Assembly: GCF_001653335.1 (NCBI RefSeq) | Contig: NZ_CP015079.1 | Coordinates: 3,844,001-3,908,000, forward strand | Reading direction: 5' to 3' | DNA: 64,000 nucleotides | Source: Nocardioides dokdonensis FR1436 | GTDB taxonomy: Bacteria; Actinomycetota; Actinomycetes; Propionibacteriales; Nocardioidaceae | In this document: piece after piece, positions 16,489 through 29,670 of the stretch | Numbering within the stretch: position 1 is the stretch's first letter | Layout of the letters: the number at the start of each line of letters is the position of its first letter | Notes under the pieces: model-generated | Told to the model about the DNA's origin: nothing | What the model saw: the letters and a program-made list of their open reading frames with translations, nothing else | Databases searched by the model: none | Position numbers and translations under genes: made by a program

Positions 16489-17947
16489 TCAGACCGTCAG
16501 CGGACGATCGGTCGGCTTGACGGGTGCCGGCAGCGCCGTCTCCCCCGTCAGGAAGGCGTCGACGTACGACGCGGCGGCTCGGCCCTCGGCGATCGCCCAC
16601 ACGATGAGCGACTGCCCGCGACCGCAGTCGCCGGCCACGAAGACGCCCGGGCGCGACGAGGCGTAGGACGCGTCCCGCTGCACGTTGCCGCGCTCGTCGA
16701 GGTCCAGCTCGAGCTGCTCGACCAGCCCCTCCTTCTCCGGTCCGGTGAAGCCCATCGCGAAGAGCACGAGGTCGGCGGGGATCTCGCGGCTGCTGCCCTC
16801 GACCTCCTGCAGACGCCCGTCCTCGAAGGTGACGTCGACCAGCTCGAGCGCGCGCACGTGGCCGTCGTCGTCGCCGACGAACCGCTTCGTGGACACGCCG
16901 TAGACCCGCTCCCCCGCCTCCTCGTGGGCCGAGGAGACCCGGAAGGTCATCGGGTACGTCGGCCAGGGCTGGCCCTCGGGCCGGGTGCCGGGCGGCTCGG
17001 GCATGATCTCGAGCTGCGTGATCGAGGCGGCCTTCTGGCGCGTCGAGGTGCCGAGGCAGTCGGCGCCGGTGTCGCCACCGCCGATGATCACCACGTGCTT
17101 GCCCTCGGCGACGACCTGGTCCTCGACGCTCTCACCGAGCGCGACCCGGTTGGCCTGGGGCAGGAAGTCCATGGCCTGGTGGATGCCGGACAGCTCCCGC
17201 CCCTCCACCTCGAGGTCACGCGCCACGGTGGAGCCGGTGGCCAGCACGACGGCGTCGTACCGGTCGGCGAGCTTGTCGCCGGTGAGGGTCCCGCCGACGT
17301 CGACGCCGGCGCGGAAGACGGTGCCCTCGCGACGCATCTGGTCCAGGCGCCGGTCCAGGTGCTTCTTCTCCATCTTGAACTCGGGGATGCCGTAGCGCAG
17401 CAGCCCGCCGATCTTGTCGGCCCGCTCGTAGACCGCGACGGTGTGGCCGGCGCGGGTCAGCTGCTGGGCCGCGGCCAGCCCGGCGGGGCCGGAGCCGACG
17501 ACCGCCACCGTGCGGCCCGAGAGCCACTCCGGCGGCTGGGGCCGGACGGTGCCGGACTCCCAGGCCCGGTCGATGATCGAGACCTCGACGTTCTTGATGG
17601 TCACCGGGTCCTGGTTGATGCCGAGCACGCAGGCGGTCTCGCAGGGGGCCGGGCACAGGCGACCGGTGAACTCCGGGAAGTTGTTGGTCGCGTGCAACCG
17701 CTCGATGGCACCCTCCCAGTCGTCGCGCCAGACCAGGTCGTTCCACTCGGGGATGATGTTGCCCAGCGGGCAGCCCTGGTGGCAGAACGGGATGCCGCAG
17801 TCCATGCAGCGTCCGGCCTGCGGGGTGATGATCGGCAGCAGCGCGCGGCCGATCCCGTCGGGGTAGACCTCGTTCCAGTCCTCCACCCGCTCCTCGACCG
17901 GGCGGCGGGTGGCGACCTCGCGGCCGTCCTTCAGAAAGCCCTTGGGG

Positions 17948-17955
<8 letters not shown>
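16489..17955 (-). CDS. gltD: Glutamate synthase small subunit
   Basis: A 488-residue NADPH-dependent beta subunit of glutamate synthase. The N-terminal iron-sulfur region has [17 protein letters not shown] (about residue 50) and [14 protein letters not shown] (about 97), giving the cysteines for two [4Fe-4S] clusters. The FAD site is [17 protein letters not shown] (about 152) and the NADPH site is [15 protein letters not shown]. The C-terminus has [19 protein letters not shown]. It transfers electrons from NADPH to GltB. Its ATG overlaps the gltB stop in the 8-bp sequence ATGGCTGA, so translation is coupled. Confidence 0.97.
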
Positions 17956-22507
<4,552 letters not shown>

Positions 22508-22584
22508 CGGGTTCTCCCGTCGTCGTCGCCGCCGGGGAGGAACCCTGGTCGAGCTGGTCCGGGACCGGCGACTGCGGTGGAGCG

Positions 22585-22596
22585 GAACTTGAGTTC
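22585..22596. promoter_or_regulatory. Small dyad upstream of gltB
   Basis: GAACTTGAGTTC is a 5+2+5 dyad, and a second dyad CTTGAGTTCAAG (22588-22599) overlaps it. It lies 78-92 bp upstream of the gltB start, where a nitrogen- or glutamate-responsive regulator could bind. No regulator is known from the sequence, so this is only a candidate operator. Confidence 0.25.
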
Positions 22597-22711
22597 AAGC
22601 AGGGGACGACATTGGCCCACGCGAGGGGTCAGGTTATCACCGGTCGAGGGGTGTCGACGCAGGACGACGCCTGCCGGTCACCGGTGAGAGGACAGCCGGC
22701 CTCCGGAGCGC

Positions 22712-23599
22712 TCAGGCGCCCGGCTCGGCCACCGGCTCGCGGCCCGGCTCGTAGACCTGCTCCTCGCGCTCGCGGTGCCGCCGGCGCGACCAGACCAGGA
22801 AGGCGACCGCGACGACGAAGAGCACGATCGAGGTCCAGACGTTGAAGCGCAGCCCACCCACGTCGGAGAGCTCGACGTCGTCGATGCGCAGCGTCTCGAT
22901 CCAGCCGCGACCCAGTGTGTAGAGCGCGACGTACGCCGCCAGCACCTGGCCGTGCCCGAGCCGGAAGCGGCGGTCGGCCCAGATCAGCACCGCGAAGGCG
23001 CCCAGGCCCCACAGCGACTCGTACAGGAACGTGGGGTGGAAGGTGGTCCCGACCTCGAAGCTGCGCCCGGGGGGCCAGTGCGACGGGTCGATCTCCAGGC
23101 CCCACGGCAGGTCGGTCGGGCGTCCGTAGAGCTCCTGGTTGAACCAGTTGCCCCACCGGCCCAGGGCCTGTGCGACCAGCACGCCCGGGGCCATCGCGTC
23201 GAGCACCGGCAGCAGCCTGATGCCCTTGAGCCGGGCGCCGATGATCACGCCGACGGCGCCCAGGGCGATCCCGCCCCAGATGCCCAGGCCGCCCTTCCAC
23301 AGGTACAGCGCCTGCCAGGGGTCGCCGTCGTCGCCGAAGTACCGGCCCGCGTCGGTGGCCACGTGGTAGGCGCGCGCGCCGACGAGCCCGAAGGGCACCG
23401 CCCAGATCGCGAGGTCCTGGATGTCGCCGGCCCGCCCGCCCCGCGCCACCCAGCGCTTCTCGCCGATCCAGATCGCGGCGATGATGCCCGCGATGATGCA
23501 CAGGGCGTAGCCGCGCAGCGGCAGCGGCCCGAGGTACCAGATGCCCTGCGAGGGGCTCGGGATCGACATCGGCAGCACCGACCAGGCAGTCATGCTCAT
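22712..23599 (-). CDS. lgt: Prolipoprotein diacylglyceryl transferase
   Basis: A 295-residue membrane enzyme that attaches diacylglycerol to the lipobox cysteine of prolipoproteins. About seven hydrophobic segments are present. The signature region reads LVAQALGRWGNWFNQELYGRP around residue 140, with the essential arginine and asparagine. Further motifs are LRGYALCIIAGI near residue 30, HPTFLYESLWGL and YTLGRGWIETLR. The C-terminus has a charged tail (RRRHREREEQ). ATG 23599 follows GAGGAG by 6 bp; an internal ATG at 23593 is also possible. It starts 2 bp after the SCO gene stop and is the last gene of the trpCBA-sco-lgt unit. Its substrates in this window include the lipoproteins at 7294, 23602 and 46366. 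Confidence 0.96.
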   Translation of the reverse strand: MSMTAWSVLPMSIPSPSQGIWYLGPLPLRGYALCIIAGIIAAIWIGEKRWVARGGRAGDIQDLAIWAVPFGLVGARAYHVATDAGRYFGDDGDPWQALYLWKGGLGIWGGIALGAVGVIIGARLKGIRLLPVLDAMAPGVLVAQALGRWGNWFNQELYGRPTDLPWGLEIDPSHWPPGRSFEVGTTFHPTFLYESLWGLGAFAVLIWADRRFRLGHGQVLAAYVALYTLGRGWIETLRIDDVELSDVGGLRFNVWTSIVLFVVAVAFLVWSRRRHREREEQVYEPGREPVAEPGA

Positions 23600-23601
23600 G
23601 C

Positions 23602-24297
23602 TCAGCTCCTCGCCAGCAGGGTGTGGATGTCGTCGGCGAACTGGGCCGACGAGGTCTCCTGGCTCCAGTACAGCGGCGCGTTGTCGCTGCTGTCGATGGC
23701 GACCACCTGGGTGCTGTGGGTGTTGGGGTCGAAGCCGCCGCTCGGCAGCTTGGTCCCGTCGGTGACCCCGATGGCGATGGAGTCCCCGACCTCGACGATG
23801 TCGTCGAGGTCGCCGGTGAGGCCGATGAAGTCGGGGTCGATGCGGTCGAGGTAGGAGCGCATCGCCTCGGCGTCGTCGCGGCGCGGGTCGCTGGTCACGA
23901 AGACCACGTCCAGCTGCTCCCGGTCGGCCTCGTCGAGGCGGGTCATCGCGCTGGCGAGGTTGGTCAGCACCGCGGGGCAGATGTCGGGGCAGCGGGTGTA
24001 GCCGAAGAAGACCAGCGTCAGCCGGGCGTCGGTGTCCTCCGTCAGGGAGAACGGCTCCCCGTCGGTGTCGGTGAGCGGCGTCGGGGCCACCTCGAAGGGC
24101 GGCTCGACGACCTGGGCGCTCAGCTCGCCGGCGGCCGCGTCGTCCCCGCCGCCGCAGGCGCTGAGGAGCATCGCGGCCGCGAGCAGCACGGGGGCCCCGA
24201 GTCGGCGGGCCCCGGGTCGGCGGGCCCCGGGTCGTCGGGCCCCGGGTCGTCGGGCCCCGGGTCGTCGGGCCCCGGGTCGATGTGTCAGGTCAGGCAC
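23602..24297 (-). CDS. SCO-family lipoprotein with repetitive signal-peptide n-region
   Basis: A 231-residue Sco1/SenC-type protein. The thioredoxin-like domain has the copper/redox motif FFGYTRCPDICPAVL (CxxxC near residue 103) and the distal histidine in FDPNTHSTQVV. Family members deliver copper to cytochrome c oxidase CuA or act as thiol reductases outside the membrane. The signal peptide ends MLLSACGGG, a lipobox. Before it lies an unusual run of RRPGA units (residues 7-36) encoded by a 15-bp tandem repeat. The GTG at 24297 overlaps the trpA stop as GTGCCTGA. A later start cannot be excluded, but no in-frame ATG or GTG lies between the repeat and the hydrophobic core. Confidence 0.88.
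   Translation of the reverse strand: MPDLTHRPGARRPGARRPGARRPGARRPGARRLGAPVLLAAAMLLSACGGGDDAAAGELSAQVVEPPFEVAPTPLTDTDGEPFSLTEDTDARLTLVFFGYTRCPDICPAVLTNLASAMTRLDEADREQLDVVFVTSDPRRDDAEAMRSYLDRIDPDFIGLTGDLDDIVEVGDSIAIGVTDGTKLPSGGFDPNTHSTQVVAIDSSDNAPLYWSQETSSAQFADDIHTLLARS
24192..24281 (-). repeat. 15-bp tandem repeat inside the SCO gene (6 units)
   Basis: Six consecutive 15-bp units starting at 24192, 24207, 24222, 24237, 24252 and 24267, of the type GGGCCCCGGGTCGTC. The middle copies are identical and the outer ones differ by one or two bases. On the minus strand each encodes Arg-Arg-Pro-Gly-Ala. Because the unit is a multiple of three, gain or loss of copies would keep the frame. The unit is also self-complementary over GGGCCC. 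Confidence 0.9.
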
Positions 24298-25105
24298 GTC
24301 GGACGCCCTCCGCGAGGTCGTGGGTGAGCGCGCGCAGGGCAGCGAGCCCGGCGGCGCGGTCGTCGGGGTGGTCGAGCAGGGTGCGCACGAAGGCGGAGCC
24401 GACGATCACCGCGTCGGCGTACGACGCGACCTCGGCGGCCTGGTCGCCGTTGCTGACACCGAGCCCGACGCCGACCGGCAGGTCGAGGCCCAGCGCCGCG
24501 ACCGCGGACTTGGTGCGGGCCACCAGGGGCGCCCCGAGGCTGCTGCTGGTCTCGCGAGCGCCGGTCACCCCCATCACGGCGGTGGCGTAGACGAACCCGC
24601 GGCTGGCCTGCACGGTCAGGTCGACCCGCTCGGGCGTGGAGGACGGCGCGACCAGGAAGATCTTGTCGAGGTCGTGGCGGTCGGCGGCGGCGATCCACTC
24701 CGGCGCGAAGTCCGGCGTGAGGTCAGGGGTGATCAGGCCCGCTCCCCCGGCCTCGGCCAGCGCGGCGGCGAAGCGTTCGACGCCGTAGCGCTCGACGGGG
24801 TTCCAGTAGGTCATCACGACGGTCGGCGTGCCGGTGGCGGCCACGGCCTCGACGGTGCGGAACACGTCGTCGGTGCGGATGCCGCCCTCGAGGGCCTGCT
24901 GCGCGGCGCGCTGGATGGTGGGACCGTCCATCACCGGGTCGGAGTAGGGCAGGCCGACCTCGATGATGTCGCACCCGGCCTCGACCATCGTCAGCATCGC
25001 GTCGATGCCGCCCTGCACGTCGGGGAAGCCGGCCGGGAAGTAGCCGACCAGGGCGGCACGGCCCTCGGCACGGGTCTTCTCGAACGCGGCGCGCACGGTG
25101 CTCAT
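24290..25105 (-). CDS. trpA: Tryptophan synthase alpha chain
   Basis: A 271-residue TIM-barrel enzyme cleaving indole-3-glycerol phosphate to indole. Catalytic glutamate and aspartate are in [20 protein letters not shown] (about residues 46-65). The phosphate-binding end has [13 protein letters not shown] and [10 protein letters not shown]. The start ATG at 25105 overlaps the trpB stop by 4 bp. It works as the alpha2beta2 complex with TrpB. Confidence 0.97.
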   Translation of the reverse strand: MSTVRAAFEKTRAEGRAALVGYFPAGFPDVQGGIDAMLTMVEAGCDIIEVGLPYSDPVMDGPTIQRAAQQALEGGIRTDDVFRTVEAVAATGTPTVVMTYWNPVERYGVERFAAALAEAGGAGLITPDLTPDFAPEWIAAADRHDLDKIFLVAPSSTPERVDLTVQASRGFVYATAVMGVTGARETSSSLGAPLVARTKSAVAALGLDLPVGVGLGVSNGDQAAEVASYADAVIVGSAFVRTLLDHPDDRAAGLAALRALTHDLAEGVRRA

Positions 25106-26382
25106 CCGATCGGCTCCTCGGTGACCTGGTCGGGATCGGCGAGGCCGAAGTACTCGATGGCGGTGCCCATGTCCTTGTCGCCGCGGCCCGAGAGGTTGAT
25201 CAGCACGGTGGCCTCGGGGCCCTTCTCGACGGCGAGTCGCTCGGCGACCCGCATCCCGCCGGCGATGGCGTGGGCGGACTCGATGGCCGGGATGATGCCC
25301 TCGGTCCGGCTCAGCAGCGCCATGGCCTGCATCGCCTCGTCGTCGGTGACGGGCAGGTACGCCGCCCGGCCGATGGCCGCGAGGTGCGCGTGCTGCGGCC
25401 CCACCCCCGGGTAGTCCAGGCCCGCGCTGATCGAGTGCGACTCGAGGGTCTGTCCGTCGGCGTCCTGCAGCACGTAGGTGCGCGCGCCGTGCAGCACACC
25501 GCGGTCGGCGGCGTGGATGGTCGCCGCGTGGCGCGGGGTGTCGACGCCCTCACCCCCGGGCTCGAAGCCGTAGATCGCGACGTCCTCGTCGTCGAGGAAG
25601 GCGGTGAACAGCCCGATCGCGTTGGAACCGCCGCCCACGCAGGCCGCGATCGCGTCGGGCAGCACGCCGTAGCGCTCCAGGCACTGGGCCCGGGCCTCGT
25701 CGCCGATGCCGCGGGTGAAGTCGCGCACCAGGCTCGGGAAGGGGTGCGGTCCGGCCGCGGTCCCGAAGAGGTAGGCCGTGTGGTCGACGCTGGCGACCCA
25801 GTCGCGCATGGCCTCGTTGATGGCGTCCTTGAGGGTGGCGCTGCCCGACTCGACCGGCACGACCTTCGCGCCGAGCAGGTGCATCCGGGCCACGTTGAGC
25901 GCCTGGCGGCGGGTGTCGACCGCGCCCATGTAGACGGTGCAGTCCAGGCCGAAGTAGGCGGCCGCGGTCGCGCTCGCGACGCCGTGCTGGCCGGCGCCGG
26001 TCTCCGCGATGACGCGGGTCTTGCCCATCCGCTTGGTCAGCAGCGCCTGGCCGAGCACGTTGCGGATCTTGTGGGCGCCGGTGTGGTTGAGGTCTTCGCG
26101 CTTGAGCAGCACCCGGCAGCCGGCCTGCTCGCTGAGCCGGGTGGCGTGGAACAGCGGGCTGGGCAGACCGGCGTACTCGCGCAGCACCGTGTCGAACTCG
26201 TGCATGAACGCGGGGTCGGCCATCGCGCCCTGCCAGGCCACGGTGAGCTCGTCGAGGGCGGCGATCAGGGCCTCGGGCATGAAGCGCCCGCCCCAGCCCT
26301 CCTCGGCCCCGCCGAACCAGCCCTGCGCGTCGGCGTCGTAGCGACCCGACGGGGTGGGGACGGGGCTGCTGGGGGTGTTCAT
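25102..26382 (-). CDS. trpB: Tryptophan synthase beta chain
   Basis: A 426-residue PLP enzyme joining indole and serine to give tryptophan. The PLP lysine is in [20 protein letters not shown] (about residue 97), the glutamate in AETGAGQHG, and the phosphate loop in [10 protein letters not shown]. The monovalent cation region [14 protein letters not shown] is also present. ATG 26382 was chosen because the family begins just after it ([19 protein letters not shown]) and because it overlaps the trpC stop as ATGA; the frame is open further upstream but lies within trpC. Length is normal. Confidence 0.97.
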   Translation of the reverse strand: MNTPSSPVPTPSGRYDADAQGWFGGAEEGWGGRFMPEALIAALDELTVAWQGAMADPAFMHEFDTVLREYAGLPSPLFHATRLSEQAGCRVLLKREDLNHTGAHKIRNVLGQALLTKRMGKTRVIAETGAGQHGVASATAAAYFGLDCTVYMGAVDTRRQALNVARMHLLGAKVVPVESGSATLKDAINEAMRDWVASVDHTAYLFGTAAGPHPFPSLVRDFTRGIGDEARAQCLERYGVLPDAIAACVGGGSNAIGLFTAFLDDEDVAIYGFEPGGEGVDTPRHAATIHAADRGVLHGARTYVLQDADGQTLESHSISAGLDYPGVGPQHAHLAAIGRAAYLPVTDDEAMQAMALLSRTEGIIPAIESAHAIAGGMRVAERLAVEKGPEATVLINLSGRGDKDMGTAIEYFGLADPDQVTEEPIG

Positions 26383-27161
26383 GCCTGGACTCCTGTCATG
26401 CTCGCGACGGCGGCCCGGGGGTCGCCGTCCTTGACCAGCGCCTCGCCGACCAGCACCGCCCGGGCGCCCTCGCCCACGTGGCGTCGCACGTCGTCGGGGC
26501 CGAAGACGCCGGACTCGGCGACCTTGACCACGTCGTCGGGCAGCTGCGGCGCGAGCCGGGCGAAGGTGGACTGGTCGATCTCGAGGGTCTTGAGGTTGCG
26601 GGCGTTGACGCCGACCAGCGGCGCGCCCAGCGCCAGGGCCCGCTCGGTCTCGGCCTCGTCGTGGACCTCGACCAGCGCGGTCAGGCCCAGCTCGCCGGCC
26701 AGGTCGTGCAGGCGGCGCAGCTCGTCGTCGTCGAGCGCGGCCACGATCAGCAGCGCCAGGTCGGCGCCGGCGGCGCGGGCCTCCCACAGCTGGTAGTCGG
26801 TGACGATGAAGTCCTTGCGCAGCAGCGGTACGTCGACGGCCGCCCGCACCGCCCGCAGGTCGGCCAGCGACCCGCCGAAGCGGCGCTGCTCGGTCAGCAC
26901 GCTGATCGCGGCGGCGCCGCCGGCGGCGTACTCGCCGGCCAGGACCGCCGGGTCGGGGATGTCGGCGAGCGCGCCCTTGCTGGGGCTGCGGCGCTTGACC
27001 TCGGCGATGACGCTCGAGCCGGGGGCGCGCAGGTGGGGCATCGGATCACGCGGCGCGTCGACGTCGGCGAGGGCGGCCCGCAGGTCGTTCAACGACGTGC
27101 CGGCCTGCCGCTCAGCGAGGTCGACCCGCACGCCGGCGACGATGTCGTCGAGGACGGACAC
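26379..27161 (-). CDS. trpC: Indole-3-glycerol phosphate synthase
   Basis: A 260-residue TIM-barrel enzyme that closes the indole ring from CdRP. Motifs: [13 protein letters not shown] (catalytic lysine, about residue 55), [12 protein letters not shown] (about 88), [12 protein letters not shown] (about 112, second lysine), [12 protein letters not shown] and [11 protein letters not shown]. The GTG start at 27161 has AGGAG 5 bp upstream. First gene of the trpC-trpB-trpA-sco-lgt unit. No leader peptide or attenuator was recognised in the 93 bp upstream before the repeat array begins. Confidence 0.97.
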   Translation of the reverse strand: MSVLDDIVAGVRVDLAERQAGTSLNDLRAALADVDAPRDPMPHLRAPGSSVIAEVKRRSPSKGALADIPDPAVLAGEYAAGGAAAISVLTEQRRFGGSLADLRAVRAAVDVPLLRKDFIVTDYQLWEARAAGADLALLIVAALDDDELRRLHDLAGELGLTALVEVHDEAETERALALGAPLVGVNARNLKTLEIDQSTFARLAPQLPDDVVKVAESGVFGPDDVRRHVGEGARAVLVGEALVKDGDPRAAVASMTGVQA

Positions 27162-27254
27162 GGGTACTCCTGGGACAGGGAGAGGGACGCTGTGAGTCTG
27201 TCACGAGGCCGGTCACGCCCCGCTCCCGGAGTCCTGGGTGGACCCCCGACGCAC

Positions 27255-27386
27255 GAGCGGTCACTTCTGCACCACCGAGCAGTCACCTGTGCACCTCCGA
27301 CCAGTCACAGGCCGCCACCGCTGTGTACGTCGGTGACCTCTCGGTGGTGCGGAAGTGACTGGTGGGTGGTGCAAAAGTGACTGCTC
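27255..27386. repeat. Head-to-head array of 22-bp repeats, family B (3 direct + 3 inverted)
   Basis: Six abutting 22-bp units fill exactly 132 bp. Units at 27255, 27277 and 27299 read in one direction; units at 27321, 27343 and 27365 are inverted copies. The conserved core is CAGTCACTTTTGCACCACC. The most similar pair (27255 and 27365) can base-pair almost completely, so the array could form a long cruciform or hairpin. It occupies most of the 343-bp gap between the divergent trpC and the dispanin-like gene; the rest of that gap shows nothing recognisable beyond the ribosome sites. Confidence 0.85.
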
Positions 27387-27504
27387 GGCGGTGGGCTCTT
27401 TACCTTCGGGCGCGTCGCGGGCGCGCCGGGGCCGGGCGGCGGTAGGTTCCCGAGCACCGACCCGCCGGGCGAGCCGCGCCCGCGGGACCTCTCCAAGGAG
27501 TCTC

Positions 27505-27831
27505 ATGAGCTACTCCGAGCCGCCTCCCCCGCCCCCGCAGTACGGCACGCCCGCCTACGGCGGCCAGCAGCCCGGCAACCCGCCTGCGAACAACCTGGTC
27601 TGGGCGATCCTGACCACGCTGTTCTGCTGCCTGCCCCTGGGCGTGGTCTCGATCGTGTTCGCCGCGCAGGTCAACGGCAAGTGGCAGGCCGGCGACCAGG
27701 CCGGCGCCGTCGAGTCGGCCGAGAAGGCCAAGAAGTTCGCGATCTGGTCGGCGGTGGCCGGTGTCGTCGGGGCCGTCCTCTACATCGTCTTCGTCGTCAT
27801 CGCGATGGGCGCCGGTGCCGGCTCGTCCTGA
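27505..27831 (+). CDS. CD225/dispanin-like small membrane protein
   Basis: A 108-residue protein. A proline/glycine/tyrosine-rich cytosolic N-terminus (MSYSEPPPPPPQYGTPAYGG) precedes two membrane segments: NNLVWAILTTLFCCLPLGVV at about 30-50 and AIWSAVAGVVGAVLYIVFVV at about 80-100. The first segment with its double cysteine and the intervening AQVNGKWQAGDQAGAVESA (akin to the A-x-x-V-x-x-x-x-x-x-G-D-x-x-G-A motif) identify the CD225/interferon-induced transmembrane-like family. ATG 27505 has AAGGAG 4 bp upstream. Its function in bacteria is not established. Its end overlaps the next gene by 17 bp. Confidence 0.85.
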   Translation: MSYSEPPPPPPQYGTPAYGGQQPGNPPANNLVWAILTTLFCCLPLGVVSIVFAAQVNGKWQAGDQAGAVESAEKAKKFAIWSAVAGVVGAVLYIVFVVIAMGAGAGSS

Positions 27832-28279
27832 GCACCTGCTCGACGAGCACGTCGAGCGCGTCCCGGCCCCCCCGCGGGCGCCGGGACGCGCCTGGCTGCC
27901 CTTCCTGGCCACCGGGCTGCTGGGGCTCGGGGCGGTCGCCGTGGTCGCCGCCGTGGATCCGCACGAGCCGGGCCACTACCCCACGTGCCCGTTCCTGGCC
28001 GTCACCGACCTCTACTGCCCCGGCTGCGGCAGCCTGCGCACCCTCAACTCGATGGCGCACGGCGACCTGCTCGGAGCGCTCTCGCGCAACCCGCTGCTGC
28101 TGCTCGCGATCCCCTTCGTGGTGCTGGCCTACGTGCAGTGGGGGCGACGGCTCGCCGGGCTGACCACGTGGTCGCCCACGTCGATCCCGGCCCGCTGGAT
28201 CTGGGGCCTGCTCGTCGGCGTGCTCGCCTTCTGGGTGCTGCGCAACCTCCCCGGCTGGGACTTCCTCTCCCCCGCCTAG
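27815..28279 (+). CDS. DUF2752 family membrane protein (copy 1)
   Basis: About 154 residues with three hydrophobic segments. The signature CPFLAVTDLYCPGCGSLRTL, followed by NSMAHGDLLGALSRNPLLLL, is the DUF2752 core (CPGCGxxR with a downstream H-G-D-x-x-x-A). GTG 27815, inside the dispanin-like gene, is the likeliest start; other in-frame starts lie further upstream in that gene. It is convergent with a second DUF2752 gene on the other strand (28297), 17 bp apart. The family's function is unknown; the paired cysteines suggest metal or redox chemistry. Confidence 0.82.
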   Translation: MPARPEHLLDEHVERVPAPPRAPGRAWLPFLATGLLGLGAVAVVAAVDPHEPGHYPTCPFLAVTDLYCPGCGSLRTLNSMAHGDLLGALSRNPLLLLAIPFVVLAYVQWGRRLAGLTTWSPTSIPARWIWGLLVGVLAFWVLRNLPGWDFLSPA

Positions 28280-28296
28280 GTGCACCCAGGCGTGCC

Positions 28297-28728
28297 TCAG
28301 GGAGCCAGCCAGGGCACCAGCGCGGTGTTGCGCAGGACCATGAACACGAACGCCGCCACGGCCACCGCGACCGAGGCCGCGACCACGGGTCCCCCGCCGC
28401 TCGCCGGTACGCCGCGCCAGCGGCGTACCCACCAGCGCGCGAGCAGGACGACCGCGACGGGGATCAGCAGCACCAGCAGCAGGTTGCTGGAGGCCGCTGC
28501 CCCCACGTCGCCGTGCGTCAGGTCGTTGACGGCGCGCAGCCCGCCGCACCCCGGGCACCAGAAACCCAGCGCCGCGCTCGGGCACAGGCCCCAGCTGCCC
28601 CCCACGTGCGGGTCGCGCAGGCGCAGCGCCAGCGTGAGCAGCGCGAGCCCGGCGATGGTGACCGTCGGCGCCCGCAGCCGCTCGCTCCGCGTCTGCGGAG
28701 CGGGACGGGGCGGCGCCCAGGCGGTCAC
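28297..28728 (-). CDS. DUF2752 family membrane protein (copy 2)
   Basis: A 143-residue membrane protein with the same core as its convergent neighbour: CPSAALGFWCPGCGGLRAV followed by NDLTHGDVGAAASSNLLLVL. Three hydrophobic segments. The first 20 residues are proline/arginine-rich. It lies 13 bp after the HGxxPAAW gene in the usual actinobacterial order found upstream of trpC, so this copy is probably the ancestral resident and the plus-strand copy a paralogue. Confidence 0.87.
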   Translation of the reverse strand: MTAWAPPRPAPQTRSERLRAPTVTIAGLALLTLALRLRDPHVGGSWGLCPSAALGFWCPGCGGLRAVNDLTHGDVGAAASSNLLLVLLIPVAVVLLARWWVRRWRGVPASGGGPVVAASVAVAVAAFVFMVLRNTALVPWLAP

Positions 28729-28741
28729 GGCCGGGGGTGGC

Positions 28742-28945
28742 TCAGTGCCCGGACTCCGCGTGCAGGCCCATCTTGGCCATCACGACGAAGACGACGCCGG
28801 CCGCGGCCACGATGGCCACGCCGACCCAGAAGATCGGGTAGCTGATCGGGCTGAAGAGCAGCCCGACGCTGCTGACCACGAACCCGAGAAGTCCCACGAC
28901 CACCGCGGTCCAGGCTGCGGGGGTGTTGCCGTGGTTGTTCGACAT
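28742..28945 (-). CDS. HGxxPAAW family small membrane protein
   Basis: A 67-residue protein beginning MSNNHGNTPAAWTAVVVGLL, which carries the name-giving motif H-G-x-x-P-A-A-W, then two membrane helices (residues 14-35 and 40-60). The short family is restricted to actinobacteria and is regularly found beside trp genes; its function is unknown. ATG 28945 was chosen because GAGGAG lies 7 bp upstream; an in-frame upstream ATG at 28987 would overlap the preceding gene. Confidence 0.85.
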   Translation of the reverse strand: MSNNHGNTPAAWTAVVVGLLGFVVSSVGLLFSPISYPIFWVGVAIVAAAGVVFVVMAKMGLHAESGH

Positions 28946-28983
28946 GCTGCTGCTCCTCGGGGTACGCGGGCTCGTCGCCGCCA

Positions 28984-29670
28984 TCATAGTGGGGTGCTGG
29001 GGTCGCTCCCACTCCGGTCTGCGCCCGCGTCGTCACCGCCGTCCGTGCCCGAGGTCTCCTCGGGGACGTCGGTCGGGTCGTGCCCCTCGTCCAGGGCCCG
29101 CCACAGGTCCAGGTTGCTCTGCTCGGCCACCGGCCGGACCGCCGCGGCACCGACCGTCACCCCACCCGTGGGAGCGTCGTAGCGGCTGCCCATCTCGGGC
29201 CACTGCGGCACCAGCCGCACCGACGCCAGCGCCGCGAGCAGCAGCACCAGCGCCCCGACCACACCGGCGGCGTACCAGCCGGTGCGCGAGACCGCCGTCT
29301 CCCCCGCGCCCACCTGGTCGAGGGCCGTCCGCAGGTCGTCGGGCAGGCTCAGCCCGGCCACCACCGCGGCGACCAGCGCCCCCAGCGAGGCGAGCACGCC
29401 GAGCCCGGCGACCAGGCGTCGCACGAGGCCGCGACTGACGAGCACCACGCCCCACACGGCCAGCGCGACCAGGGCCAGCGAGGTGACCAGCGGCATGTCG
29501 TAGGCGGCCTGGGGGCCGGTGAGCCCGACCGCGGCCGTGACCCCCGAGCCGGGGTCCGCGTCGACGTCGACGCCGGGTCGGGTGCCGGCGACCGCGACCA
29601 GCGTGCCGGCCGCGAGCCCGACCAGGACCACGGGCGCGAACGTGCGCCGACCGCGGGACGGCTCAGCCAC
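28984..29670 (-). CDS. Trp biosynthesis-associated membrane protein (TIGR02234-like)
   Basis: About 228 residues with four membrane segments (near residues 12-30, 58-75, 83-105 and 132-155) and an acidic C-terminal tail ([20 protein letters not shown]). Its position between hisI and the HGxxPAAW/trpC genes matches the actinobacterial Trp biosynthesis-associated membrane family. GTG 29670 was chosen because it overlaps the hisI stop as GTGGCTGA, a pattern used elsewhere in this window; an in-frame GTG at 29718 would add 16 residues. In related genomes trpE normally lies between hisI and this gene; here it does not. Confidence 0.8.
   Translation of the reverse strand: MAEPSRGRRTFAPVVLVGLAAGTLVAVAGTRPGVDVDADPGSGVTAAVGLTGPQAAYDMPLVTSLALVALAVWGVVLVSRGLVRRLVAGLGVLASLGALVAAVVAGLSLPDDLRTALDQVGAGETAVSRTGWYAAGVVGALVLLLAALASVRLVPQWPEMGSRYDAPTGGVTVGAAAVRPVAEQSNLDLWRALDEGHDPTDVPEETSGTDGGDDAGADRSGSDPSTPL

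Noticed and set aside
24192..24297. Twin-arginine signal in the SCO protein because of RR repeats
   Set aside because: The repeats lack the S/T-R-R-x-F-L-K context, and the hydrophobic core ends in a lipobox, so Sec export with lipidation is more likely.
27162..27254. Trp attenuator leader peptide upstream of trpC
   Set aside because: No short frame with tandem Trp codons after a ribosome site, and no paired terminator/antiterminator stems, could be made out.
27255..27386. CRISPR array
   Set aside because: The 22-bp units abut with no spacers, half are inverted, and no cas gene is present.
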